Virus record (IMG/VR): IMGVR_UViG_3300026521_000606
Span: 1 to 40,626 of that record
Strand: one strand, 5' to 3'
Length of the DNA: 40,626 nucleotides
DNA from: a virus
The notes below the pieces were generated by a model that was not told where the DNA came from, ran no database searches, and saw nothing but the letters and a program-made list of their open reading frames with translations. Within the stretch, counting starts at the first letter, position 1, and the number at the start of each line of letters is the position of its first letter. The position numbers were made by a program, and so were the translations under genes. Shown in pieces: positions 1-5,128 of this stretch.

Positions 1-463
1 CTTCAAAATCTTTCAGTTTTTCCATAATTGCTTTTTTATCAAACGAAAAAACCTCTTTAACTTTTATAAATTCAGGTGGTATCTTTGCTTCATCTACTAT
101 ATCTACACTTGTCGATTTTCTATACGAAAACTTAAAAGACTTTGTTTCTTTTTTGTTTCCCTTTAGTAGGAAATTAGCAAGATATTTGAGTCTATCTTGC
201 TTTTTATCCTCACTTTTTGCAAGTTCATTCAGGCGTTTAGCTTCTTCTTTTCGTGCTTTTTGTAAGTGTTCACTCTCTTTGATTAACCAGCCTATATTTT
301 CTAGTTTGTCTTCAATATGTCCGTTAAGTTCAATTTCTAATGCTTCAATAACATCACTTTCATCACTTAAAACTTCTCCCGTTTCCTCATTTATAATTGG
401 CTCTACATTTTCAATCAACTCTTTTAAATGTAACGCTTCCTCGCTTAATTCAAATACTGTCAT
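1..463 (-). CDS. Siphovirus Gp157-family early protein, 5' part only
   Basis: The gene runs off the left edge of the window; 154 codons from the start are visible with no stop. ATG at 461-463 follows an AAAAAGG ribosome site at good distance. The protein begins MTVFELSEEALHLKELIE, has a long acidic then basic helical middle (residues about 45-95), and then the segment RLKYLANFLLKGNKKETKSF followed by SVDIVDEAKIPPEF and FDKKAIMEKLKDF. This order (helical coiled region, RLK..L, then D..KIP.E and DKK.I...L) is the pattern I know for the phage Gp157 family, which is usually found among early recombination/replication genes. Exact biochemical role is not established. It is the first gene behind a promoter-like block (470-545) that is copied before the ThyX cassette, so it is probably early-expressed. 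Confidence 0.72.
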   Translation of the reverse strand, partial: MTVFELSEEALHLKELIENVEPIINEETGEVLSDESDVIEALEIELNGHIEDKLENIGWLIKESEHLQKARKEEAKRLNELAKSEDKKQDRLKYLANFLLKGNKKETKSFKFSYRKSTSVDIVDEAKIPPEFIKVKEVFSFDKKAIMEKLKDFE

Positions 464-464
464 T

Positions 465-545
465 TTAATCCTTTTTCGTGTTTTGTTAAGAGAATTGTAG
501 CGATAATAAGCTTAAGTGAATGTTAAATGTTTTGTAAATGTTGGA
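465..545 (-). promoter_or_regulatory. Promoter/operator block of the left-end gene, copy A
   Basis: Read on the minus strand, about 65 bases up to the AAAAAGG ribosome site match the stretch at 16812-16876 on the plus strand with only about six differences and one gap. Shared parts are AACATTTAACATTCA, TTAAGCTTATT, the -10-like TACAAT, and CACGAAAAAGG. Three AACATT boxes lie here (519-524, 526-531, 537-542, all on the minus strand). The rest of 546-717 holds no gene that I can support: only very short ORFs without ribosome sites. Confidence 0.6.
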
Positions 546-717
546 TTTATTTTTTTAGAGTTTTTGTGGGTTATGTTTGTGTTCGTGGATAAATGATAAC
601 CACATTTTTGAATAAATAGTTTTTTTAAGGAAAATACCAAAAAACACGACTTTTTTACATAGGATAAAATAGCTATTAGTACATTTTTTTGAACACAAAA
701 AGAACTCTTTTGAGAAC

Positions 718-1053
718 TTATGGAGCATTATACACGCTAAAAAATTTGAAACAAATTAAAGTTGCATATAGAATTATTATAAATATCGTATCGAATATAA
801 ATAAATATTTTGATAAATGTTTGTCTTTGTGGAAAAAATATTTATGATGTAGGCTACATACTGTTATTAAGTCTTCAATATCCTCGTTGAAAACCCTCTT
901 GTATGTAAGATGATGTACTTGTAGTTTTTTTTCACAACCACAAACTATACACTTGTAATTATCTCTTTTTAGGACTTGCACTCTCTTTGAGTGCCAAGCC
1001 TTACTTCTTAAGTATCTTAAATACTTTTCCTTATATGATTTCTTTAACATCAT
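718..1053 (-). CDS. HNH endonuclease-like protein with C-terminal membrane segment
   Basis: 111 aa. Residues 13-33 (YLRSKAWHSKRVQVLKRDNY) are the typical lead-in of small HNH nucleases, followed by a CxxC pair at 'KCIVCGC', the HH of 'LQVHHLTY', and the closing 'LITVCSLHHKYF'. These are the zinc-binding and catalytic-type residues of the beta-beta-alpha metal fold. After residue 80 comes a hydrophobic stretch (IFDTIFIIILYATLICF) that looks like one membrane helix, which is unusual for this family. The start overlaps the end of the ParA gene by 23 bases, so translation is coupled. Its role could be homing, packaging-type cleavage or defence; nothing here decides. The nuclease call is good, the membrane helix is a prediction by eye. 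Confidence 0.65.
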   Translation of the reverse strand: MMLKKSYKEKYLRYLRSKAWHSKRVQVLKRDNYKCIVCGCEKKLQVHHLTYKRVFNEDIEDLITVCSLHHKYFFHKDKHLSKYLFIFDTIFIIILYATLICFKFFSVYNAP

Positions 1054-1813
1054 TATAAAAGCCTAAGAATGATTTTTCGTGATTATCTTTACACTTATTA
1101 TAGACTTGAACGAAACCAAGTGCTTTTTTAAATGCTTCAAAGCCTTTGTCTTTTTCGTCTTTTAAAAATTTAGGTATGTTCATATCTTCTTTTGCTATTT
1201 CGTATGATGTAAGCTCATAGTCTTCGCTCAGGTCATAAACATTCGTATCAAGTAAAGATGATATTTGCAAGTTGTTATCGCTGTATATATCTTCAAATAC
1301 TCCTTTGATGTTCATCTCTTTGCTACCGAAAAAATAAACAAACTCATTTTTAATGCTTTCAATATCGTTAAACTTGCATTGATTTAAAACTACTACTATT
1401 TTAGAGTTCGATTTTTTTCGTATTAGCTTATATGTATTTATAAAGTTAATCATACCACTCTTGTTTTTCAGAATTGGAATAAAATAAATAACATTTTCAT
1501 CTATACCCATAGAGGAAATAGCTTCAATCGCTTTGTTTGTATCGTTTCCTCCACCTATATCAAGCACTATATTTTCATCTTCAAAAATATTAAACATTTC
1601 CTCTAGTGCCTTTCCTATACCATTTTCAACTTTATAACTTTTGTGAGTAAAAATAGAGCTTGTGTATCCGTCTGTTATATTGTTATCGTCAATCTCTATA
1701 AGCTTGTGTTTTTTGTTATATTTTTCATACAAACAACTTGTCAAAACTTGATGACTGATTGTACTCTTTCCTACTCCACCTTTGCTACTAAGTGATACTA
1801 AAAATTTACCCAT
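1031..1813 (-). CDS. parA: ParA-family partition ATPase
   Basis: 260 aa. Near the N-terminus is the deviant Walker A box KGGVGKST (residues 11-18) with the signature lysine, followed by a helix and, near residue 83, the Walker A' strand VLDIGGG, and later 'VVVLNQ', the usual N of the nucleotide pocket. There is no N-terminal HTH, so it is of the type Ib/III-like length class rather than P1-type ParA. It would form ATP-dependent dimers on DNA and move or position the replicon. It follows directly (4 bases) a small RHH protein that is the natural centromere-binding partner, with ribosome site AAAGGA before ATG 1813. Presence in a phage genome implies plasmid maintenance during lysogeny. An orphan MinD-like function is a less likely alternative. 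Confidence 0.85.
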   Translation of the reverse strand: MGKFLVSLSSKGGVGKSTISHQVLTSCLYEKYNKKHKLIEIDDNNITDGYTSSIFTHKSYKVENGIGKALEEMFNIFEDENIVLDIGGGNDTNKAIEAISSMGIDENVIYFIPILKNKSGMINFINTYKLIRKKSNSKIVVVLNQCKFNDIESIKNEFVYFFGSKEMNIKGVFEDIYSDNNLQISSLLDTNVYDLSEDYELTSYEIAKEDMNIPKFLKDEKDKGFEAFKKALGFVQVYNKCKDNHEKSFLGFYNDVKEII

Positions 1814-1817
1814 AATT

Positions 1818-2045
1818 CTATCCTTTGTTTTTCCATCTTTCTAAAAAAGTGTTACTATCGCAACTCTCAACTCTATTTATATCTTCCGTAACTTTTCCGT
1901 CAAACTTGCTTAACATTTCAGTAATCGCAATCATAAAAAACTCTTGTCTATTAGAGGGCTTTTTGCTATCAAACCTATCTATGCAGTCGTTTATTGCTTT
2001 TGAAATCTCAATTGGCATAGTTACTGTACTTTTAACTGTCTTCAT
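1818..2045 (-). CDS. Ribbon-helix-helix protein, candidate ParB-type centromere binder
   Basis: 75 aa. Residues 3-45 (KSTVTMPIEISKAINDCIDR and the following helix with SNRQEFFMIAITEML) show a short beta strand with alternating polar/hydrophobic residues, then two helices: the MetJ/Arc fold pattern. Such proteins bind DNA as dimers to direct repeats, and in type Ib partition systems the RHH protein is the adaptor for ParA. Start overlaps the preceding stop as ATGA (2042-2045) and ParA begins 4 bases downstream, so the three are one transcription unit. I assign the partition role by position; it may also autoregulate. Confidence 0.6.
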   Translation of the reverse strand: MKTVKSTVTMPIEISKAINDCIDRFDSKKPSNRQEFFMIAITEMLSKFDGKVTEDINRVESCDSNTFLERWKNKG

Positions 2046-2320
2046 TTTTCCGTAACTTTTTCGTAAGATTTAAGTTTATTTTCCTTAATCTTTTTAAGTA
2101 TCTTTAAATACTTTTTATTTCCTCTTTTTGTAGCAAGTTCAAAGGCTAAGTCAAAAAAGAAGTGATTTATAGCCATAATTGCACCACTACTTCTATCCAT
2201 TTTTGTCACGCTTGTTATGTTCCTATTTGCAAACATATAAAAGCTATGCTGTAGGTTTTTATCCCCTACTGCTTTTCTTATATCAAAAAGTGTAAATGTC
2301 ATAGATTTATCATTCAACAT
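2042..2320 (-). CDS. Hypothetical protein in the par operon
   Basis: 92 aa when started at ATG 2318-2320. A longer frame exists to 2353 but the upstream part overlaps the small ORF at 2322-2435, and the stop of that ORF lies directly before this ATG. I do not recognise the family. The N-terminal half (MLNDKSMTFTLFDIRKAVGD) and the segment SSGAIMAINHFFFDLAFELA are partly hydrophobic; the C-terminal 35 residues are rich in lysine and probably helical. Its stop overlaps the ATG of the RHH protein (ATGA). Position suggests a partner in partition or regulation. Confidence 0.55.
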   Translation of the reverse strand: MLNDKSMTFTLFDIRKAVGDKNLQHSFYMFANRNITSVTKMDRSSGAIMAINHFFFDLAFELATKRGNKKYLKILKKIKENKLKSYEKVTEK

Positions 2321-2321
2321 T

Positions 2322-2435
2322 TTATAACTCCAGCTCTTTTTTAAAATTCTCAAAATCTTTGAAAGACCAACTCTTTGTGTTTATACCTTTTTCTTTAGCC
2401 AACTCTATTAATTTTCGTGTTTCGTTCATACTCAT
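2322..2435 (-). CDS. Small hypothetical protein, 37 aa
   Basis: ATG at 2433-2435 has an AAAAAAGG ribosome site about 5 bases upstream. The product starts MSMNETRKLIELAKEKGINT and ends in KDFENFKKELEL. It looks like a helix-turn-helix sized peptide with an amphipathic first helix, too short to classify. The stop (2322-2324) is 1 base from the ATG of the next gene, which supports real translation. It explains why the longer frame of the next gene should be rejected. Confidence 0.5.
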   Translation of the reverse strand: MSMNETRKLIELAKEKGINTKSWSFKDFENFKKELEL

Positions 2436-2513
2436 TTTTCAGCCTTTTTTATATTATATTTTTAACTTTTAAAACTTGTAAAATCTTCAACTATTTTACT
2501 TGTTTTACTATGC

Positions 2514-2681
2514 TTATTTTTTTTCGATAACTCTTTCGTATTCTTTAACGATAATATCGTGTAGTAGCCTTGTCATACTTATTCCCGTTTCCTCGCTTAT
2601 ATCTCTAAGCAACTCTCGTGTGTGTGTCTTAATTCTAACCATTGTATCTCTACTGTTTGTATTGTATTTTTTTTGCTTCAT
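2514..2681 (-). CDS. Ribbon-helix-helix regulator, 55 aa
   Basis: First gene of the leftward operon; ATG 2679-2681 preceded by AAAGGAG. The sequence TMVRIKTHTRELLRDISEE followed by TGISMTRLLHDIIVKEYERV has the beta strand (MVRIKTHT), first helix (RELLRDISEETG), turn, and second helix (SMTRLLHDIIVKEY) of an Arc/MetJ/CopG repressor. Basic N-terminus fits DNA binding. It is transcribed away from the replication control region, in the way CopG-type copy-number repressors and phage Arc-like regulators are placed. The DNA before it (2721-2845) is rich in AACATT boxes, candidate operators. Probably a repressor of its own operon and perhaps of the other AACATT-box promoters. Confidence 0.65.
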   Translation of the reverse strand: MKQKKYNTNSRDTMVRIKTHTRELLRDISEETGISMTRLLHDIIVKEYERVIEKK

Positions 2682-2720
2682 TTAAAAGCTCCTTTTGTTT
2701 TTGATGTTCAAAATTATTGC

Positions 2721-2845
2721 AAAACATTGCTTAACAAAACATTAAACATACAATAAATGTATAATTATCTATAAATATTGTTTATTTAATGAATGTTTAA
2801 TAATTATTTGTATAGAATTTTGGCTATAAGAATAAATAGAATGTT
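2721..2845. promoter_or_regulatory. Cluster of AACATT/AATGTT boxes before the RHH operon
   Basis: Exact boxes are at 2723-2728, 2738-2743 (AACATT) and 2792-2797, 2840-2845 (AATGTT); near matches AACATA at 2745-2750 and AATGTA at 2756-2761. The same hexamer occurs in short arrays at 519-542 and 16814-16826 before two other transcription units. RHH proteins commonly bind such short direct or inverted repeats, so this is a candidate operator or centromere. In such AT-rich DNA some boxes are expected by chance, so the call rests on clustering in promoter regions. Confidence 0.4.
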
Positions 2846-2872
2846 TATTATGCTATATTGTTTTTTGATTTT

Positions 2873-3014
2873 TATGTAAAAAGAAAGCAACGGCTAAGAG
2901 TTGAAGAAAACCGTTGCTGTAGAGTTCGTACGAAAAATAACACGAAATTTGATAGATTAAGTATGAACTTTAGCACATCATAATAGAAAAGGCTGAATAA
3001 TCTATAGATGAGCA
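2873..3014 (-). ncRNA. Candidate leftward small RNA with promoter and terminator
   Basis: On the minus strand two perfect -10 hexamers TATAAT lie at 3026-3021 and 3040-3035. About 140 bases downstream, a perfect 8-bp hairpin AGCAACGG...CCGTTGCT (2886-2893 with 2911-2918, 17-base loop) is followed by TTTCTTTTTA, an intrinsic-terminator pattern for this strand. No ORF of meaningful length lies between. Two short palindromes (TTCGTACGAA 2925-2934, ATCTATAGAT 3000-3009) add structure. It could be a control RNA of replication or partition; a plain terminator for longer leftward transcription is the alternative. Confidence 0.35.
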
Positions 3015-3089
3015 GTCGCAATTATATTAGAGTTATTATAAAAAGTACATTAATTAACTATTATTATGTTGTTTTAATTTATAACTTAG

Positions 3090-3095
3090 TATAAT
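3090..3095 (+). promoter_or_regulatory. Candidate promoter of the rep leader RNA
   Basis: A perfect TATAAT on the plus strand, with no good -35 but T-rich upstream DNA, as is common in Campylobacterota. A start about 7-12 bases downstream would put the first paired base of the leader structure (3109) right at the RNA 5' end. Confidence 0.45.
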
Positions 3096-3101
3096 TTTAC
3101 A

Positions 3102-3260
3102 CGAATTAATTATCTTATACGATGCACTACTTGATTTCAAGTCACGGACTCCCGTTCGTGGCGAATAGTCTTCGTATTAAGATAATATGCTCATTTGTTT
3201 AAAATCTTTTGAGGGTACCAACCTCGTGAGTAGCGTTTGCTACTCTCAAAGGATTTTTTT
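3102..3260 (+). ncRNA. Structured leader RNA / small RNA ahead of rep: three-way junction plus terminator
   Basis: Pairing visible in the sequence: outer stem 3109-3122 with 3172-3186 (14 pairs, one bulged T); inner hairpin ACTTGA-TT-TCAAGT 3129-3142; inner hairpin 3147-3170 (GACT/AGTC, then GTTCG-TGG-CGAAT). Then an independent stem 3202-3213 with 3245-3256 (12 pairs, one G-U), capped by GAGTAGC-GTTT-GCTACTC (3228-3245), followed by seven T (3254-3260), an intrinsic terminator. The unpaired side of this stem (3213-3225) is complementary over 13 bases to 3279-3291. A 26-codon ORF (3122-3202, no ribosome site) ends exactly where the terminator stem begins and might be a leader peptide. I know no named RNA family that it matches. 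Confidence 0.45.
3202..3260 (+). terminator. Intrinsic terminator/attenuator in the rep leader
   Basis: Two-storey hairpin (outer stem 12 pairs, upper stem 7 pairs with GTTT loop) directly followed by TTTTTTT. It lies 90-145 bases before the rep start codon on the same strand, so it would control rep transcription by premature termination. Confidence 0.65.
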
Positions 3261-3278
3261 ACACGAAGTAATTAATGA

Positions 3279-3313
3279 GAGGTTGGTACCCCCTTATTAA
3301 TCTTCTAATAAGG
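3279..3313 (+). promoter_or_regulatory. Downstream complement and hairpin before rep
   Basis: GAGGTTGGTACCC (3279-3291) is the exact reverse complement of 3213-3225 in the upstream hairpin, allowing a pseudoknot in the full-length mRNA or a trans interaction with the terminated RNA. It is immediately followed by a perfect 8-bp hairpin CCTTATTA-ATCTTC-TAATAAGG (3292-3313), which contains the only AAGG-like ribosome site of the leader, 34 bases before ATG 3348. The rep start itself has no clear Shine-Dalgarno site. Confidence 0.45.
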
Positions 3314-3347
3314 TAAATTCCTAAATTCAATATACCGATATAAAAAT

Positions 3348-4211
3348 ATGAGTATTAAACAGATGACTTTTGTATTTGATGATTCAAGTATAAAGGGAAA
3401 TGAAAAACTTCTAATGCTATCCATAGCAGATAATTGCAATGATTCTGGTGTAGCTTTCCCATCGTGGAAAGAGTTAATGAGAAAAACATCAATGAGTAAA
3501 GGCTCTATATCAAAATGGATAAAATCTCTTGAAAAGAAAAATCTATTATTTAGAGTAACAAGAAAAAGAAAAAATGGAAGTAGTACATCAAATAAGTATC
3601 TCATTTATCCGTATAAAAACAAAGATATTTTAGATGAAGAAGATTATTTAATTTTTAAGGATTTATATCATAGTTCAGAAGTTGAACACCCTAGTTCAGA
3701 AGTTGAACACCCTAGTTCAGAAGTTGAACACCCTAGTTCAGAAGTTGAACACCCTAGTTCAGAAGTTGAACACCCTAATGGGGGGCAGAGTTCAGAAGTT
3801 GAACACCTTGAACCATCACTTATATCTTTTAACCATAATATTAAACCATCACTTATAGACAAAATAAACATTGAAGCATTAAATGAATGGATAAATTTAA
3901 AAGGTAAAAAATATTCACAACTAGCAGTAACTAAGTGTATAAACTTCTTATGTAAGTACGATAAACAAACACAACAAGAGATAATAGACACAAGCATTAT
4001 GAATGGGTGGCAGGGATTATTTCCACCTAAACAAACAAACAACAACAAGCCTAATATGAGCTTTAAACAACAAGACGCTGAAAGAACAAGCCACGCAGTT
4101 GATGTATTTATGGAAGCAAGAAAAAACGGCTTTAGTATTAGAGATTTAGGAAGAGATGAGAATAAACAAGAAGATTTTGATGAAGCTATGTTTATAGATT
4201 GGGAGGAATAA
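3348..4211 (+). CDS. Replication initiator (winged-helix, phage O/DnaD-like)
   Basis: 287 aa. Residues about 10-85 form a winged helix: NEKLLMLSIADNCNDSG, WKELMRKTSMSKGSISKWIK (recognition helix), then a basic wing with VTRKRKNGSSTSNKYLI. This is the N-terminal form seen in many phage and plasmid primosomal initiators. Residues 108-154 are a low-complexity linker of SSEVEHP repeats encoded by iterons. Residues 175-227 (helical, ending IMNGWQGLFPP) look like the small DnaD/O-type C-terminal domain with its W-x-G-x-F-P motif. The protein would bind the iterons in its own gene, melt the neighbouring AT-rich repeats and recruit helicase loader/helicase. ATG 3348 lacks a clear ribosome site, which fits RNA-structure control. 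Followed after 3 bases by the next gene. Confidence 0.75.
   Translation: MSIKQMTFVFDDSSIKGNEKLLMLSIADNCNDSGVAFPSWKELMRKTSMSKGSISKWIKSLEKKNLLFRVTRKRKNGSSTSNKYLIYPYKNKDILDEEDYLIFKDLYHSSEVEHPSSEVEHPSSEVEHPSSEVEHPSSEVEHPNGGQSSEVEHLEPSLISFNHNIKPSLIDKINIEALNEWINLKGKKYSQLAVTKCINFLCKYDKQTQQEIIDTSIMNGWQGLFPPKQTNNNKPNMSFKQQDAERTSHAVDVFMEARKNGFSIRDLGRDENKQEDFDEAMFIDWEE
3671..3807 (+). repeat. Six iterons of a replication origin inside the initiator gene
   Basis: Five exact tandem 21-bp units (TAGTTCAGAAGTTGAACACCC) start at 3671, 3692, 3713, 3734 and 3755; a sixth (3789-3807) follows a 13-base interruption. Each unit contains the inverted repeat GTTCA-gaagt-TGAAC. Units are two helical turns apart, so bound proteins face the same side. 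Arrangement and place match the phage lambda origin within gene O. In the protein they encode SSEVEHP. Confidence 0.75.
3811..3857 (+). repeat. AT-rich direct repeats next to the iterons, candidate DNA-unwinding element
   Basis: The 14-mer AACCATCACTTATA occurs at 3811-3824 and 3844-3857, with a partial copy AACCATAATA at 3831. They follow the last iteron by 3 bases, the position held by 13-mer melting repeats in iteron origins. They encode the repeated PSLI in the protein. Confidence 0.5.
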
Positions 4212-4214
4212 AAA

Positions 4215-4790
4215 TTGGAAGAGTTAGTTAAGGCTTTGATTAAAGAGCTTAAAATGGATGATAATATATTTAACTATCAAGCAGTAGCTGAAGAGATTGA
4301 AAGAATAGATAAAAAAGATTACTTAGATTTTTACAAAGAAGTTTTAAAAAGGGAGCATTTTGGAAATAAGTTTAAAATTATTTGTGATGTGGCAAAAGAG
4401 TTTAAAGTTCCTACAAAAAAAGATACACTTTTGATAAACTCAAGAGATGAAGCAAAGTCAATTTATAATAAGTTTTATTGCGAAAGCTGTGCTATGTTGG
4501 ATTTTACTCAAAAAAATAGAAACAAGTACCCATCTGATTTTGATTTTTTTATGAGTGTTGACTACTCTACACTAAAAAGAAAAGATGGAAGCAAAACGTA
4601 TAACAAAAAGGAATTATATGTGTTAAATGAGCTAGGAGGTGGAAAGTGGCTACTAAATATAAAAATGCTTGAAAATTCATCAGTTGCAATTTCAAAAATA
4701 GAAAATATAATTAAAAAAGGTATAGAAACTAAATATGCAAACAATGGAATTATTGATAAAAAAGTATTAAAAGTAATCACAAGTAGATAG
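4215..4790 (+). CDS. Hypothetical protein in replication operon, possible helicase-loader position
   Basis: 191 aa from a TTG start at 4215 with a strong GGGAGGAA ribosome site 10 bases upstream, only 3 bases after rep. An in-frame ATG lies 13 codons later but has no ribosome site. Predicted mostly helical: MEELVKALIKELKMDDNIF, then a charged helical middle and a C-terminal part (GGGKWLLNIKMLENSSVAIS). I see no Walker A or metal-binding motif, so it is not a DnaC-type ATPase. By position it matches genes such as lambda P that follow the initiator. The function is not recognised. Confidence 0.5.
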   Translation: MEELVKALIKELKMDDNIFNYQAVAEEIERIDKKDYLDFYKEVLKREHFGNKFKIICDVAKEFKVPTKKDTLLINSRDEAKSIYNKFYCESCAMLDFTQKNRNKYPSDFDFFMSVDYSTLKRKDGSKTYNKKELYVLNELGGGKWLLNIKMLENSSVAISKIENIIKKGIETKYANNGIIDKKVLKVITSR

Positions 4791-4824
4791 ATATGCAAGT
4801 AATTATACGCTAAGATTACTCACA

Positions 4825-4874
4825 ACGAACAAATAAATCTTTTCTATACACTACATCAAGATTGATTTGTTCGT
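4825..4874. promoter_or_regulatory. Large inverted repeat between replication genes
   Basis: Two 17-base arms, ACGAACAAATAAATCTT (4825-4841) and its complement with one mismatch (4858-4874), separated by 16 bases. It lies about 25 bases before the ribosome site (AAAGG) of the 70-aa gene. No T tract follows on either strand, so an operator or RNA-processing/translation-control hairpin is more likely than a terminator. Confidence 0.5.
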
Positions 4875-4902
4875 CCATATACGCAAAATATAAAGGTTTT
4901 TT

Positions 4903-5115
4903 ATGGAAATTGAAAAAATAGAAAAAATGGGAAAAAATGAGCTTGAAAATTTTAAAATGAATTTATTTAATTCTAAAATTTTTATGAATGATGATAGATT
5001 TAAGGTTATTTTATCTTGTGTTGAAAAGAGAGAGATTGAGTTAAACAAAAATAATGTTGGGCTAAATGCAGATTGTGGGGATACTTCAGATATGAGTGGA
5101 GATTATGAAATGTAG
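4903..5115 (+). CDS. Hypothetical protein, 70 aa
   Basis: ATG 4903 has AAAGG six bases upstream. The first half (MEIEKIEKMGKNELENFKMN) is charged and helical, the middle has KVILSCVEKREIELNK, and the last 20 residues are acidic and contain no pattern I know. Last gene of the rightward replication unit; its TAG stop is inside the palindrome shared with the convergent endolysin gene. Confidence 0.45.
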   Translation: MEIEKIEKMGKNELENFKMNLFNSKIFMNDDRFKVILSCVEKREIELNKNNVGLNADCGDTSDMSGDYEM

Positions 5116-5128
5116 GTATTTACCTACA
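5111..5128. terminator. Perfect 18-base palindrome spanning two convergent stop codons
   Basis: TGTAGGTA-TT-TACCTACA. The TAG of the plus gene (5113-5115) and the TAG of the minus gene (5124-5126) lie in opposite arms. It has no T tract, so it may act as a bidirectional weak terminator or 3'-end stabiliser. Confidence 0.45.

Larger units (their letters stand above)
2846..3101. other. Gene-free part of the rep/par control region
   Basis: Within the 666-bp gap between the divergent par and rep genes, this part holds no ORF with a ribosome site. It contains the leftward RNA candidate, palindromes TTCGTACGAA (2925-2934) and ATCTATAGAT (3000-3009), promoter hexamers on both strands and one copy of the direct repeat TTTTACACGAATTAATTA (3095-3112), whose second copy, one base different, lies at 3257-3274 behind the terminator. 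Confidence 0.5.

Noticed and set aside
153-500. Plus-strand ORF at the left end
   Set aside because: Serine/phenylalanine-rich shadow of the Gp157-family gene on the minus strand.
584-592. DnaA box (TTATCCACG on minus strand)
   Set aside because: A single 8-of-9 match without further boxes; not enough to call an origin in this place.
690-720. Terminator after the HNH gene
   Set aside because: Only a 3-bp CTC-TTTT-GAG stem can form; the longer arms are mirror-like, not complementary.
3109-3186. tRNA or tmRNA gene
   Set aside because: It has a multi-branch fold but no T-arm GTTC-A pattern, no 7-bp acceptor arm with CCA context and the wrong arm sizes.
3671-3807. CRISPR-like repeat array
   Set aside because: Units are directly tandem without spacers and lie inside an initiator gene in frame; iterons explain them.
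3668-4048. Long minus-strand ORF through the iteron region of rep
   Set aside because: It only mirrors the 21-bp repeats (CSTSELG repeats), has no ribosome site, and the plus frame has a clear winged-helix protein.
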